Source: Cacajao melanocephalus (lineage: Eukaryota; Chordata; Mammalia; Primates; Pitheciidae). From it: a DNA stretch of 64,000 nt. Shown in pieces: positions 1 through 10,239 of the stretch (position 1 is its first letter; each line of letters begins with the position of its first letter). The notes beneath the pieces were generated by a model. The model ran no database searches. It saw only the letters and a program-made list of their open reading frames with translations, and was not told where the DNA came from. Location: positions 28,907-92,906 of the forward strand of contig CAUYLG010021638.1 in assembly GCA_963573385.1 (NCBI GenBank). Direction: 5' to 3'. The translations under genes and the position numbers were made by a program.

Positions 1-545
1 AATTTTCAAGTAGGGTGATTTGAGTAATACTAAAGCTCCATTCTCCTGTTCAGCCAGCTCTGCATGAATTAAAGCATTTTTCTATTGTAATTTCCCTGTT
101 TTGATAAATTGTGTCTATCTGGGCAGCAAGCAAAATCAACCCATTGGGTGGTTACACCTTCCTCCATCACTCCCTTCCCTCCTTTCTTCCTCCATCAACT
201 ATTCCTGTGCTGGCTCTGGGGTTACCAGACACAGGCTGTCTTCTCACTCCACATGATGGAGGCAGTTGCTAATCAAATAATCTCACAAAGAAATGTGAAA
301 TATGTGAAATCGCAGTTCTGATTAGCAATAAAAGGAGCGGAGCCTGGTGCAATGGGAATTCATAAGAGAAGGGAACTCACCTCCCTGAGAGGCTCAGAGA
401 AAATTTCCAGCAAACACAACAACTGGGCAAAATCAGAGGGATGAACTAAGGAGCAAAGATGGCTGGGAAAGGATTTCAGGTGGAGGGCATGGCACGGGCA
501 AAGTCTCTGTAGCTGAGAGATGCATGGTGGGCATGAGCCTCTGGA
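1..545. other. No gene or recognised repeat
   Basis: I see no coding signal, no clear interspersed repeat and no RNA gene in this stretch. The short open frames have no recognisable motif and overlap one another on both strands. Confidence 0.5.
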
Positions 546-1125
546 AGGCAGTGCTGGGGTTCTGGACACACCACCCCAAAATAAGACTGTAGGAGACCAG
601 AATATGCTACCCCCAAATATACCTCTTTGGCATAATGAATATTTTGAGCTGGTTATTTTGAAAAACTGCAGACACAGAAGTAACTCTGAAAAGTTGGCCT
701 TTTATATGAGAAATTTACATCGATAAAGAAAATCTCCAGTTTTAACAGTCTCTCCCTGACTGCACCAGGGAGAAAAAGCTGACTTAATCACTAGAAACTC
801 TTAAATGATGAAGAAAGCAACGAATTCCATCTGCATAACAAACCCTGCCTTTGTTTAAGGTGTTCTTCCTGGTCATCTCATCTTAACAAGGCTTTTTCTC
901 AACAGTCTTTTTTCCCTTCATTTCAGAAAAATGATGGTATTTAAGCCTGAAGTTTAAGCTTTTTCTTTGACATCTCCGCTAGGGAGGGACTAATTTCTCT
1001 GAGTTTTCTCCCATGTACACATGAGGTAATCCATGCTAATAAACTTCTATTTGTTTTTCTCTTGTTAACCTGTCTTTCGTTATAGGGAATCCCAGTTAAC
1101 AACTATGAAAAGTAAAGAGAATCAT
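546..1125 (+). mobile_element. ERV LTR-like sequence, subfamily unassigned
   Basis: The stretch resembles a solitary class I endogenous-retrovirus LTR on the plus strand. An AATAAA hexamer near 1040 is followed by a T-rich, GT-containing tail, as at an LTR R/U5 border. No gag, pol or env reading frame is present. Both ends are uncertain and I could not find a target-site duplication. Confidence 0.5.
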
Positions 1126-1750
1126 TTTTCCTCCCCATAATGGAGTGCATGGTGGAAGGTAAGGTTGGAGGAGTCAGACAACCCATACTCTTGGAGGCCT
1201 CTGTAGGGCAGAAATCTTTTTCTACCTATAAACCAAAAATTAAATTCTAAGAACCCCCAGTCATCTGAAGGGACCCTCTTCTCAGCCAAGGGCATTCCAA
1301 ACTTAATCTAAAAAACTACCTCATGCCATGATGGAAAGGAATAGTGGGACATGCTTCATTATATCCCTCTCCTGTGTGAAATTCAGGAAAAGCCAACCAG
1401 CATAAACATCAACACAGACCTTAAGTCTGATAAGAAACATTTGCAATCTGTTCTCTCTGAAGCCTTCTACCTGGAGGCTTCATCTGCATGACACAACCTT
1501 GGTCTCTACCACCCCTTATGGTAACCCAGACATTCCTTCCTATTGATAATAACTCTTTTAACTGATTGCCAATCAGAAAACTTTTTAAATCTGCATATGA
1601 CCTGGAAGTCCACACCTACCTTGGCTTTGAGTTGTCTCCATCTTTCCAGATCAAACCAATGTACATGTTAGGTGTGTTGACTGATGTGTTTCCCTAAAAT
1701 GTATAAAAGCAAACTGGACCCCAACCACCTTGGGCACATGTCATCAGGAC

Positions 1751-2346
1751 CATGAGGATTCACTCAGGGTGGTGGCAAAAATATTAAGGGAAAAATATTA
1801 GAGAAAGTTATAGAATACAGTCTTAAACCCTTTGGAAGACCTAAAGGTTTTTTCTATAGTTTTTGGCTGAAGGCAGCCAGAGTCTTTTTGCAGGAGCCAG
1901 AGAGATTAGGACGCAATAGCTAGGGTATGTAGGGGAGTTTATCTGAATAACTTGTTTACTCACATGGTCTTAAAACTAACCTTTGAGCCGATGGTCCTCT
2001 CGAGGGCAGGTCGACCAGGGAAATTACCCATTAATGGTGTTTGCTTTGGGCATTGGAACCTGTCCTTTAATTTCCTCACTCTAGTGGTGTTGACTCAGAG
2101 TTTCTGTCATTTAATGTGTGCTGAATAAAGGTCAGAGAAGCCAGCTTGTGGGGGCCAGTGGCTGCTATCTCTTTACAGCACCCTCCAGGGAGTCTGTAAG
2201 ATGCCTGGACACTCAGTTGAACTAGAAAAGCATAATATCTGTGTGTCAGTGTACTTTATTCCTCTGTCGTTGAGTCAGGGTCTGCAGGACAGAACCCTGC
2301 AGGAGGTGACCTGGACAATGGCGTCCAACATGGGATGACCCCAACA
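1751..2346 (+). mobile_element. ERV class II (HERV-K-like) LTR plus primer-binding-site remnant
   Basis: The block lies between two copies of CAGGAC (1745-1750 and 2347-2352), a 6-bp target duplication as expected for class II (beta-like) retroviruses. It contains AATAAA near 2124 and a probable LTR 3' end near 2316. A tRNA-Lys-type primer binding site follows at 2319-2335. About 12 further bases precede the second CAGGAC. The rest of the provirus is missing, so this is neither a full element nor a clean solo LTR. It has no coding capacity. Confidence 0.55.
2319..2335 (+). other. Retroviral primer-binding-site-like sequence (tRNA-Lys type)
   Basis: TGGCGTCCAACATGGGA resembles the tRNA-Lys primer binding site of HERV-K-type elements and sits just downstream of the LTR end, where a PBS belongs. 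At least two bases differ from an intact site. It is a fossil with no expected activity. Confidence 0.5.
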
Positions 2347-2455
2347 CAGGACTTCCTGCAGCTATGTCATGGGTGCATCCTTAACCTTGGCAAAATTAAA
2401 TTTCTAACTGGATTGAGATCTGTCTCATATACATATGGGTTCACGTATCTATTGC

Positions 2456-2724
2456 TAGGTTCATGACTGAGGCCTCTATAACTAAAGACAGATTAACAAG
2501 AAAAAAGCATTCAAATTTATTTAATGTAAGTTTTCATGAAATAAAGACCCAAGGAAATAGAAAGCTTATGTATTTAAAAAGTGACTAGTTATAGAGAAGT
2601 ACAATTAGATTAAAAAATGTATGACCTAATGGTAATAAACTGGGAGGAACTTAGCAAGGCCTGTTTATTCAGATTCTTCTCCCTGTCCCAGTGTCATCAT
2701 AGAAAAGCATGTTACTTTCCCCTT
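2456..2724. repeat. Old interspersed repeat, family unassigned
   Basis: An AT-rich stretch that reads like an ancient LTR or DNA-transposon fragment (text such as AACAAGAAAAAAGCATTC and TTTATTTAATGTAAG). It carries no coding frame. I recognise the style but cannot name the family. Confidence 0.3.
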
Positions 2725-2738
2725 TTGAATGAAGATCT

Positions 2739-3694
2739 TTTTGTTCCTGTTTTTGAGAAAGCACTTTGCTCTGTCACCCAGGCTGAAGTGCAGTGGTGCT
2801 GTTACTAGAAAAGCTTCCTGATCCAGATCCCAAGAGAGGGTTTTTGGATCTCGCCCAAGAAAGAATTAGGGGTGAGTCCACAGAGTACAGTGAAAGAAAG
2901 TTTATTAAGAAAGTAAAGAAACAAATGAATGGCCACTCCATAGACAAAGCAGCCCCAAGGGTTGCTAACTGGCTATTTTTAAGGTTATTTCTTGATCATA
3001 TGTTAAATAAAAGGTGGATTATTCTTGAGTTTTCCAGGAAAGGGGTGGGCAGTTCCCAGAACTGAGGGTTCCTCCCCCTTTTAGATTATCTGAGGTAACT
3101 TCCTGGACATTGCCATGGCATTTGTTAACTGTCACGGTGCTGGTGGGAGTGTCCTTTAGCATACTAATACATTATAATTAGTGTATGATGAGCAGTGAGG
3201 AGGACCTGAAGTCACTTTTGCCACCATCTTGGTTTTGGTGGTTTTTGGCCTGCTTCTTTACTGCATCCTGTCTTATCAGCAGGCTCTTTATGACCTGTAT
3301 CTTCTGATACTGGTCCTGCCGACCTCCTATCTTTTTCTGTGACCTAGAATGCTTAATTTCCTGGGAATGCAACACAACAGGTCTCAGCCTTATTTTGCCC
3401 CAGGGGTGACTCAAGATGGAGTCACTCTGGTTCGAATGTCTCTGACAGTGCTAACACAGCTCACTGCAACCTTGACCTCCTGTTCTCAAGTGGTCCTCCT
3501 ACCTCAGTCTCCTGGGTAGCTGGGACTATAGGTTCATCCTACTGTGCCTGGCTAATACTAAAAAAAAATGTTCTGTAGACATGGGTCTCACTCTGTTGCC
3601 TAGCCTGGTTTTGAACTCCTGGCCCACCTCAGAACTCTTCACCTCAGTCTCCCAAAGTGCTGGGATTACAGGTTTGAGCCCACTGCACCTGGCC
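2739..3694 (-). mobile_element. Alu (minus), split by an LTR
   Basis: An antisense Alu begins with a T-rich head at 2739, runs to 2799, and resumes at 3452 with CAGCTCACTGCAACC to its end near 3694. The outer flanks are 14-bp target duplications with one mismatch, TTGAATGAAGATCT (2725-2738) and TTGAATGAAGGTCT (3695-3708). The block between the halves is a solitary LTR. Confidence 0.85.
2800..3447 (-). mobile_element. Solitary class I ERV LTR inside an Alu
   Basis: The 648-bp element begins TGTTACTAG, ends CTCTGACA, and is flanked by the 4-bp direct repeat GTGC (2796-2799, 3448-3451). This length is typical of class I (gamma-like) retroviral integration. TTTATT at 2901-2906 is an AATAAA signal on the minus strand, which sets the orientation. 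There are no viral genes. A second, shortened copy in the same Alu context lies at 4541-4697. Confidence 0.8.
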
Positions 3695-3708
3695 TTGAAT
3701 GAAGGTCT

Positions 3709-4460
3709 TATGAATAACTTTAGGGGAAGGTCAGAGAGTCCTTCCTAGGTGGTATGGCCTGCTTCAGGGAAGAATGGCAGGGGGAAGATGAGAATGACCT
3801 TTCTACTTCTGCCATTTCCCCCAATATCTAGATGCCATATTTAGGGGTGGCATGTCCTGAATCTCATCACCATGTTTGTGGTTTTGCTTTTATCTGAGAG
3901 CAACAAGAAGTTCTGGAAGGACTGAAGTGGGAGGGTGACACCATCAGATGTGTGTTTGTGGAGGTCAGTGATGCTGTGGGGAGGGCAGAGTGGAGGGGCA
4001 AGAGTGAAAGCAGGCTGTCTTAGCTTGGGATCATTAAAAAGCTGGACTGAGATAAGGACTTGGGTGCAGGTAGCTCATTTGGGAATAATCTCTGAGAGCA
4101 GAAGTGAAGAACCATGGATTTCTGGGATGCTGTACCAGGCAACAGGGGCTCCATTCTGCTAGGATCTTCTGAGAAGCAACACAAGGTCCCCCAGAATTGC
4201 CCTTCCACCCTAAATGAGAGGCCAAATACTAGCTATCACTCCTGCCTTTGCTGGTGGAGGATTGCCCCCAGGAGTGTTCATCTGTGAGCTGAGTAGGAGC
4301 ACGGCACTCCCCCTCCGAAAAAAAAAATCAGAGGAGTCTTAGGAAACAAGAGAAGACAAATACGGCACACATGTGAGACCAGACCACATCAGAGTGCAGG
4401 GAATTAAATCCTGCAGGGAGCTGCTTAAGGGAAGAATGGGAGGGGGAAGGTGAGAATGAC
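3709..4460. other. Intergenic DNA, no gene
   Basis: No coding exon is visible. A piece at 4045-4086 (AAGGACTTGGGTGCAGGTAG and flanks) recurs near 13027-13066, so part of this stretch belongs to a dispersed repeat I cannot name. A short block at 3757-3802 resembles 4422-4464, next to the duplicated Alu/LTR segment. Confidence 0.45.
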
Positions 4461-4476
4461 CCCTCTTGAGTGAGGG

Positions 4477-4697
4477 TCTTTTTGTTTCTTTTTTTGAGAC
4501 AGGGCCTTGCTCTGTCACCCAGGTTGGAGTGCAGTGCTGCTGTTACTGGAAAAGATTCCTGATCCAGACCCCAAGAGAGGGTTTTTGGATTTCACCCAAG
4601 AAAGAATTCAGGGTGCGTCCACAGAGTAAAGTGAAAGGAAGTTTACTAAGAAAGTAAAGAAGCAAAAGAATGGCTACTCCATAGATAGAGCAGCCCT
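4477..4697 (-). mobile_element. Second Alu fragment plus truncated LTR copy
   Basis: An antisense Alu head (4477-4540) runs directly into TGTTACTGGAAAAG at 4541, the same Alu-LTR junction seen at 2799/2800. The LTR part stops near 4697, at the position matching about 2960 of the first copy, and the 3' LTR and Alu remainder are absent. The shared junction shows that the two loci come from one insertion that was later duplicated. Confidence 0.8.
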
Positions 4698-4719
4698 GCA
4701 CTCGAGCCAGGGATGTAAT

Positions 4720-5240
4720 CAGAGGAGAAGCCAAGAGGATGAGAGGGGAAGAGGGAAGTGTCCAACACCTGTGAGGAGGCTACTGCAGTCACCCAGCTGA
4801 GAGAGGAAGGTGGCATCGTCTAGTGTGGTGGCATGGGAGATGGGGGAGTGGATGGATCCCTGAAATGTTTAGGAGTTAAATCAACAGGTCTTGGTGATGG
4901 ATTTTGTTAAGGGTGGTGCTCTTCATTCAGAAAGAGAATCTTGGAGGAGGACCAGGTACCAGGGCAGGGAATGTGGGGGATGTTTGGGAGTTCAGGGTCA
5001 CACGTGGTGGTCTGGAGGTGCCTTTGAGACATCCCAGAGAAGGAGTTGAGCAGGAACTGCATACAGTATATGGGTGGGGAGCTTCAGGGAGAGATCCAGG
5101 CTGGAGCCATAAAAGTGTGAGTCATTGGAGTCTGGGTGGAAATGAAGCCATAGGTGAACATGAGATCACCTGGAGAGGGAACAGGGTGGGAGGAGCCTCC
5201 GAAGAGAGCAGCGAGAGGGGTGGCCTCCCCAACGGCCACC
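4720..5240 (-). repeat. L2 LINE fragment (minus), degenerate
   Basis: The text pattern (GGTGCCTTTGAGACATCCCAG, GTGAGTCATTGGAGTCTG, GAACATGAGATCACCTGGAG) follows the antisense L2 3' region in order. No reverse-transcriptase frame survives. Confidence 0.6.
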
Positions 5241-5289
5241 TGCAGCCCCCACCCTCCTCAAACCTCCCCGACCAGTGCCCTCCTCACGG

Positions 5290-5710
5290 CAGGGAGTGAC
5301 ATTGCGGCACTAGTGATTCTAATTGAATATAATTGTCTTCTCCAAGTTGTGCTAAAACCTTTTCAAAGTCCCCTGAAATTAGGGAACATGGATAACACCA
5401 CTCCTCGGGGTTTTAATCTGTGTCCTCCCTGAGAACGGTGATTAATTTTTTACAAGCTAATCATATCTCTTAGGCAGGCTGTCAGCAGAGGGCCCGTCAT
5501 CTCTCATCAATAATGGAGCGATCCCAGCGCCCGCGTCTCCCAGCAGCCTCCTGCATAATTCACCAGGAGGGCTTCAAACAAAGAAGCTGGGGGGACCAGG
5601 TCCTCTTAATTGGTGTCCTTGGTAATGATCCACAGGGGCTGGGAGGGGTGGTGAGGGGCGGGAGGGAAAGGCAGCGGATATAAAAACTGATTGATGAGCT
5701 CACATCTGGC
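5290..5710. promoter_or_regulatory. Candidate distal regulatory element
   Basis: This non-repetitive stretch is rich in AT-core sites suited to homeodomain and POU proteins (TCTAATTGAA, GTGATTAATTTTT, GCTAATCATATC, TGCATAATTC, TCTTAATTGG). They are interleaved with GC-rich text and a CAGCAGAGGGC motif. It lies about 37 kb downstream of the IGSF21 stop codon. Cross-species alignment was not available, so enhancer function is an inference from composition. Confidence 0.35.
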
Positions 5711-5925
5711 TCCCCTTTTTAACATGCTCTCACCTGCCCCCACCATCTGTCCGTCATCTCCACCCAGCCTGCCCCTTTCCTCTGGCTAACTCATTTGTAC
5801 CCCTCTCGCTCTGCTCCCTGCCCTTCACCGTCCCCTCATTTCTTCCTTGCTGGGACACTACTCCATAGGGTCTTTTGGGCAGATTCTGTCCTCTGGCTGT
5901 GCGCCATCATGCCACAAGGCAGAGG

Positions 5926-6060
5926 AGGCGCCACGGCCTCCATTTGACAGACGAGTAAACTGAGGCTCAAAGAGGGAAAGTGACACGCTCAAGGTCACCG
6001 AGCAAGTCAGTGACAGTCAGAACTAGACCTACAGTTTGGTGCCTCCCAGATCTGTGCTCC
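5926..6060 (-). repeat. MIR SINE (minus)
   Basis: The phrase GACGAGTAAACTGAGGCTCA, then AAGTGACACGCTCAAGGTCA, follows the reverse complement of the MIR core. Degenerate copy. Confidence 0.7.
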
Positions 6061-7524
6061 TTCCTCCCAGATCTCAGGCCAAGTGAGCGACAGATCACCC
6101 CATTCCTGCCCCAATAGTGACAGGCCCCCCCATTCTTGCCCCCGTAGTGTACCTACACTCGGACATTGAAGAGGAAGCTGCTGTTCTCTTCCTTATCAAC
6201 CCCAGTCCAGGCCTCTTCCTGGCCTTACTGCCCCATGTACGGAGCTGACCCTGGCTTCTGCTACCCCTCGTGGTTATATCTCTGAGGCCAAACATCAGAA
6301 GCAAACAGTGGCCAGAGGTCATAAGCTGGGAGAAAGTGAAGCAAGATGGAAACAGAAGACGGCTTCCCTCTCTCCTCTTTGGCACCATTACACAGGCCTG
6401 CTCCCACTGGCCGATTGGGCAGATTCCAGCAACAAGGGAAAGTCCTGGAGCCTGCAGTCTCCACCCTGTGAGCCCAGTTTCTTGCATCTAACCCTCAAGC
6501 AAATGTCCTGAGAGGGTCAGGAGCTAAAATGTAATCCAGAGATGCGAGACCAGCTGGAAGGAGGACTCTGAGTCCAGTGCTCTTATCTGCCATCGCTGTC
6601 CAGGGAAGGAAGATCCTGTCCTTGGGAGGGATCCCTCTTTCTGTGCATGGCTCAGGCAACTGGGTCAGTCCCAGGGGCTCCCTTGGCATCTATGGGTGAG
6701 TCCCAAATCTGGGTCTCTGGCCTGACTGTGTGCCAATGCAATGGCTGGGCCTGCTCCCTGGGGACCTACTCAACCCATCAGAAACTCCACCTGTTACCCT
6801 CCCAGCTCCCCACACCCTTGTTCCTTTGTCTCATTTCTGAGTCAGTGCTAAGGTGAGCTATCATCACATTACAGTGTACTCGGACAAGGGGGTTTCAGGG
6901 ACACGGCCCTTTGTTTTAAAGTCAGGACTGTTCCAAGCAAGCCAGGATAGGTGGTCACCTTAGTGTACCCTTTTCCCAAGCACCTGGACTGAAAATTTCA
7001 CCATCAGAGAGAGACAGTTCTGGAGGTGGGAGGAGAGGAAATTCCTCCTGGATCTGCAGCCTGGCTGTCCCTCCCCAGGGCTGGCTGACCTTGGGTAGGG
7101 TCCCTGACGCTTCCACTGTTGACTCATCTGAAACATATGTAATAATAATAAAAAACAACTTTGCAAGAGAGTTCTGAGGAGGGAGTGAGATCGAGTGTGA
7201 AACTGACTCAGCGCAGCCCCTCGGCACATGGCAAGTGTTCAGTTAAAGGGCTGTTCTTACGACGATGGAACCTGGCACCCTCTAACTCCACACTCACCAC
7301 ATTCAGTGTGTGGCCACAATCTGCCAAACTCATCAGGGTTTCCATCACCTGTAGTTATGGTCTCTATTTCCCGGGTGGGAAATCAAGCCCTGGCGCCTCA
7401 GGCCTAACCCTCACCAAGACTTGCAGCCTCCCTGCCCCTTCTGTAGGTGCCTCCAGGCTCAGCCTGAAAGGACAGTTCCCTGACTCTGCTTCCCTCTCTT
7501 CAGCTGTTCCTCTCCTCACTCTCT
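6061..7524. other. Non-repetitive intergenic DNA, no gene
   Basis: Open frames of up to 145 codons occur here on both strands, but they overlap, lack splice or Kozak context and show no known domain. I see no repeat, CpG island or RNA gene. Confidence 0.5.
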
Positions 7525-7625
7525 TATACACATTTCAGATCCCAAAACAGAAGTTCAGGGAGGTGACGTCATTCACCAGAGCTCACACAGGAACTTAGGG
7601 ACAGAGCTTGGAGAAATAGCAGGAT
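7525..7625 (-). repeat. MIR SINE remnant (minus)
   Basis: CAGGGAGGTGACGTCATTCACC followed by AGCTCACACAGG matches the antisense MIR phrase for the gaggttaagtgacttgccc / ggtcacacagc region, strongly decayed. It contains a perfect CRE palindrome. Confidence 0.5.
7564..7571. promoter_or_regulatory. CRE palindrome TGACGTCA
   Basis: A perfect 8-bp cAMP-response element that keeps its central CpG. It lies inside a MIR remnant and is not near any visible promoter. CREB/ATF binding is possible but undemonstrated. Confidence 0.4.
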
Positions 7626-7820
7626 TTGGGAGTCAAATCTTGGCTGGTACCTCCTCCGAAAGTGACCTCTACATCCTATTCATCTTCCCAAGTCTCAATT
7701 TTTCCTTTTAAAAATAGTGATCCTAAAACCCACTTCCCAGGGTCTTGGGAGGATGAAATGATACTTTCTCTGCCTGGGACATGGCAGGTACTTGATAAAG
7801 GCCCTGGTTGTTACTCTCTA
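7626..7820 (+). repeat. MIR SINE (plus)
   Basis: TTTGGGAGTCAAATCTTGGC, then a TCTCAATTTTTCC-type middle and GCCTGGGACATGGCAGGTAC near the end, follow the MIR consensus order. Confidence 0.6.
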
Positions 7821-8239
7821 TATTTGAGTAGTAGGTTCTTACGTGCTTTCTGCTCAATGACTATTTCCTGAGCCCCTATCAGTTTGACTCAGTGAATAGT
7901 CCAGGTCCTTTGTTGGGCGGTCCCGGGGGCAAGGGTGTGCCACTCAAAACAGAGCCAGGCCCTCCTAGGGCTGCAGAGCCAGGCAGAGAGGAGTCTGAGG
8001 GTCCTGACTTCCCGGCGGCACGTGTGACCTTGATAAGGATGTGCTGACTTGGGCCAGAGGCCAACATCTGCACCCCAGCCCAGGACAGAAAGGGCAACCG
8101 TAGATGAAGGAACGCAGGACCTCGACTCACTGTCTATCACAGCAGGCGGGTCCTCTGTCCCCTCCTGGTCTGGCTCCATCAGGTGCCTGCGAATTAACTT
8201 CAGGCTGAGGTGGCCCAACAGGCAGGAGCCATGGCGGAG
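7821..8239. other. Non-repetitive intergenic DNA, no gene
   Basis: A 183-codon minus-strand open frame overlaps this interval (7889-8440), but it has no domain, no splice context and opposing open frames on the same DNA, so I do not call it. Nothing else is recognisable. Confidence 0.45.
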
Positions 8240-8420
8240 GCAAGGAGAGACAGTGCCTTTAATGCTGCTCAGATTCCTGGTTCCTGGCGAAAATGCTGCA
8301 TTTGCATTTAAATGGAGGTTTGGAAGTCTGTAAATCTCCATTTCCCAACCGCAGAGGCCTAATGGCTGTTTAATCGTGTTTAGATGAACCCCCCGGAGCA
8401 CTTGGGGTTGGTGCATCTTA
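8240..8420. promoter_or_regulatory. Candidate regulatory element with octamer
   Basis: Non-repetitive AT/GC mixed text includes TGCATTTGCATTTAAAT (perfect POU octamer ATTTGCAT at 8299-8306), GTTTAATCGTGTTTAGATG and CCTTTAATGCTG. This composition is common in conserved vertebrate enhancers. No conservation data are available here. Confidence 0.3.
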
Positions 8421-8640
8421 AATCCCTGCAGCTCAGACAAAGATCAAATGAGGGGCATTCAGGCAGAGGCACGTCCCCCCTTACCAGGACAGCACTGCCT
8501 GGGGATGGATGCAGGAGGACAGTTAGGTGTTCTCCAAGAACCCGGGTAGGTCCCTGTCCCCTTCCAGGAAGGCTTCTGGGATTGCTTGGAAGTCGCTTTC
8601 ACCTGAAACTCCCCCAGCCTTCCCATTACACTGCAAAGAA

Positions 8641-8845
8641 GAGAAGTGGTGCCCTGTGGTAGCCAGTGGCTCAGACGTGGCTTCAGAGAGACTTGGATTC
8701 GAATCCTGACCTGCCCCTGATTAGCTCTGTGGCCTTGGGCAGGTCACTCCACTGTCCTGGGAGTCCCAGTTTTTATCCACAAACTGAGAAAACTATTTCC
8801 AAATCACGTATATAAAGTACCTGGCACATAGTAGGGGCTTTTAAA
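8641..8845 (+). repeat. MIR SINE (plus)
   Basis: Follows the MIR order: TTGGATTCGAATCCTGAC, then CTCTGTGGCCTTGGGCAGGT, a CCCAGTTTTTATCC middle and TACCTGGCACATAGTAGG at the end. Well preserved. Confidence 0.85.
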
Positions 8846-9195
8846 GCTGTAGTCAGTGTAATTCCAAATTACCCTTAAATGGAGAGGGATTGGCTTTGGG
8901 GGCCTGCTCCACAGCTGTGATTCTCAGTTACTGGGGAGCTTGTTTAAAATGCCATCTGCATTTGTTCTGATTCAAACCTTAGGCATTTTAAGAAAGAGAG
9001 CTTTAGGGCTCGATTAGAGGTAATGACCTGCAGGTCAGCGTCCTCTTTGTACCTGTCTTGTCACGGGGCATGTCTTAAGTGGTTGCAGCTGCATTGACTT
9101 GCCCTGCTGTTCCCACATGAATTCAGGTGGCCCCATGTGGGGGCTATATTCTATGTGCTCCTCCACATAACACCTGATGTTTCCAGGGACCTTGA
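8846..9195. other. Intergenic DNA, nothing recognised
   Basis: No gene, repeat family or simple repeat can be named in this stretch. Confidence 0.4.
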
Positions 9196-9385
9196 CGCTG
9201 TATAAAGCCCTGCACTATTAATACGACACTGTCACATGCATTATCTAGTGCGATCCTTACAAGAACCCCATGAAATCTATGCCATTGTCCCCTCTTGCGG
9301 AGGAAGAAACAGGATCTGAAGGGAAAGAGGCTTTCTTGAGGTCACCTGCTGGGTAGCAGTGCTCGAACCCCGGCAGGGTAAACCT
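9196..9385 (-). repeat. MIR SINE (minus)
   Basis: ACAAGAACCCCATGAAATC, GGAGGAAGAAACAGGATC and GAGGTCACCTGCTGGGTAGC match the antisense MIR in order. Confidence 0.65.
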
Positions 9386-10239
9386 CAGCAGGTTTACCCC
9401 AGATCCGGGGCTGCTGCTTGTGCCCTCGGTTGCCTCACACAAGAGCAAAGTGAGAAGGGGCTCTAGGGATGTCTGGAGGTGAAACATGCCCTCCGCCTCC
9501 AAGGCTTTGTGTCCCTTTCTTCCAATTACGAGGAGCAAGCAGGGATTTTCATCTTCTGATCATTTCTACCTTTGCAGGTCATTGCTCCTGGGGCTCTCTG
9601 AAAGCTTGGGCTGAAGGTGGAAGGGGAGGTGGGGGCGTGGCCTAAGGGTGCTCAGCCTCAGTCCAGTCCGTGAGCCTCCTCTGGAGCCTGCCCCGGGCTG
9701 TGTCAGTCCTGGACATTCCTGGTCTGTTTTTGTGTGTATCAGGAGGAAGGTGCATTCCCCTCTACCCTGGCTGAATCCCAGGCCTTGGGACGGGGCACCT
9801 GACCTTCCCAAGGTGGCATCTCAAGCCTTCCTTTTTTCCTGAAATTTTATGCTGAGCATACCAGGAACAACCAGGTCGGCTTGGAGCAGGAGAAAGTCTC
9901 CAATTTCCTAACAGCTTTTCAAACGCTTCCCGGAGGGAGCAGCAAGGTCTGGGGCACTGGGGCTTATGAACATCTGGCCACCAGCCCTCCTGCCCTGTCC
10001 TGCCCTCACCCACCCAGGAGGGGCTGCGGCATGATGCTGGAGATGGACTGAGGTGTGAGTGAAGCCAAGCTTTCAGCCACCCCTCCCTCCACCCCCATCC
10101 CCACACTCCTCAGAGCTTGTCCCCCGTAAACACTCCCAGAATGCTTTGTCCTCAGGCCTTCGCCTGAGCCTGGAATGTGCCCCCCCTCTGATAAGCCCAC
10201 CTATTTTGAAGAAGCCTTTCCAGTCAAAATCTATTTCCT
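9386..10239. other. Intergenic DNA, possible L2 tail, no gene
   Basis: Mostly unassignable GC-moderate sequence. The last 130 bp (CTCAGGCCTTCGCCTGAGCC, GAAGCCTTTCCAGTC) resemble an L2 3' region on the plus strand. Confidence 0.4.

Larger units (their letters stand above)
1230..2455 (+). mobile_element. ERV LTR (class I-like), split by a second ERV insertion
   Basis: The left part (1230-1744) and right part (2353-2455) read as one LTR. The left part ends in text resembling ...GGGCACATGTCATCAGGAC, and the right part resumes with TTCCTGCAGC and continues to CTTAACCTTGGCAAAATTAAA, an LTR polyadenylation region. A foreign block at 1751-2346 separates the halves and is flanked by the 6-bp direct repeat CAGGAC. 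No viral genes remain. Subfamily not assigned. Confidence 0.55.

Noticed and set aside
2041..2340. Possible intact retroviral element
   Set aside because: Only an LTR, a mutated primer binding site and a few leader bases are present; no gag, pol or env frame exists anywhere in the first 5 kb.
5670..5690. TATA-like GCGGATATAAAAACTG as a promoter
   Set aside because: No initiator, downstream open exon or CpG context follows; it may be part of the candidate regulatory block.
7889..8440. 183-codon minus-strand open frame
   Set aside because: No domain, opposing open frames, and its right part overlaps a candidate regulatory block; most likely chance.
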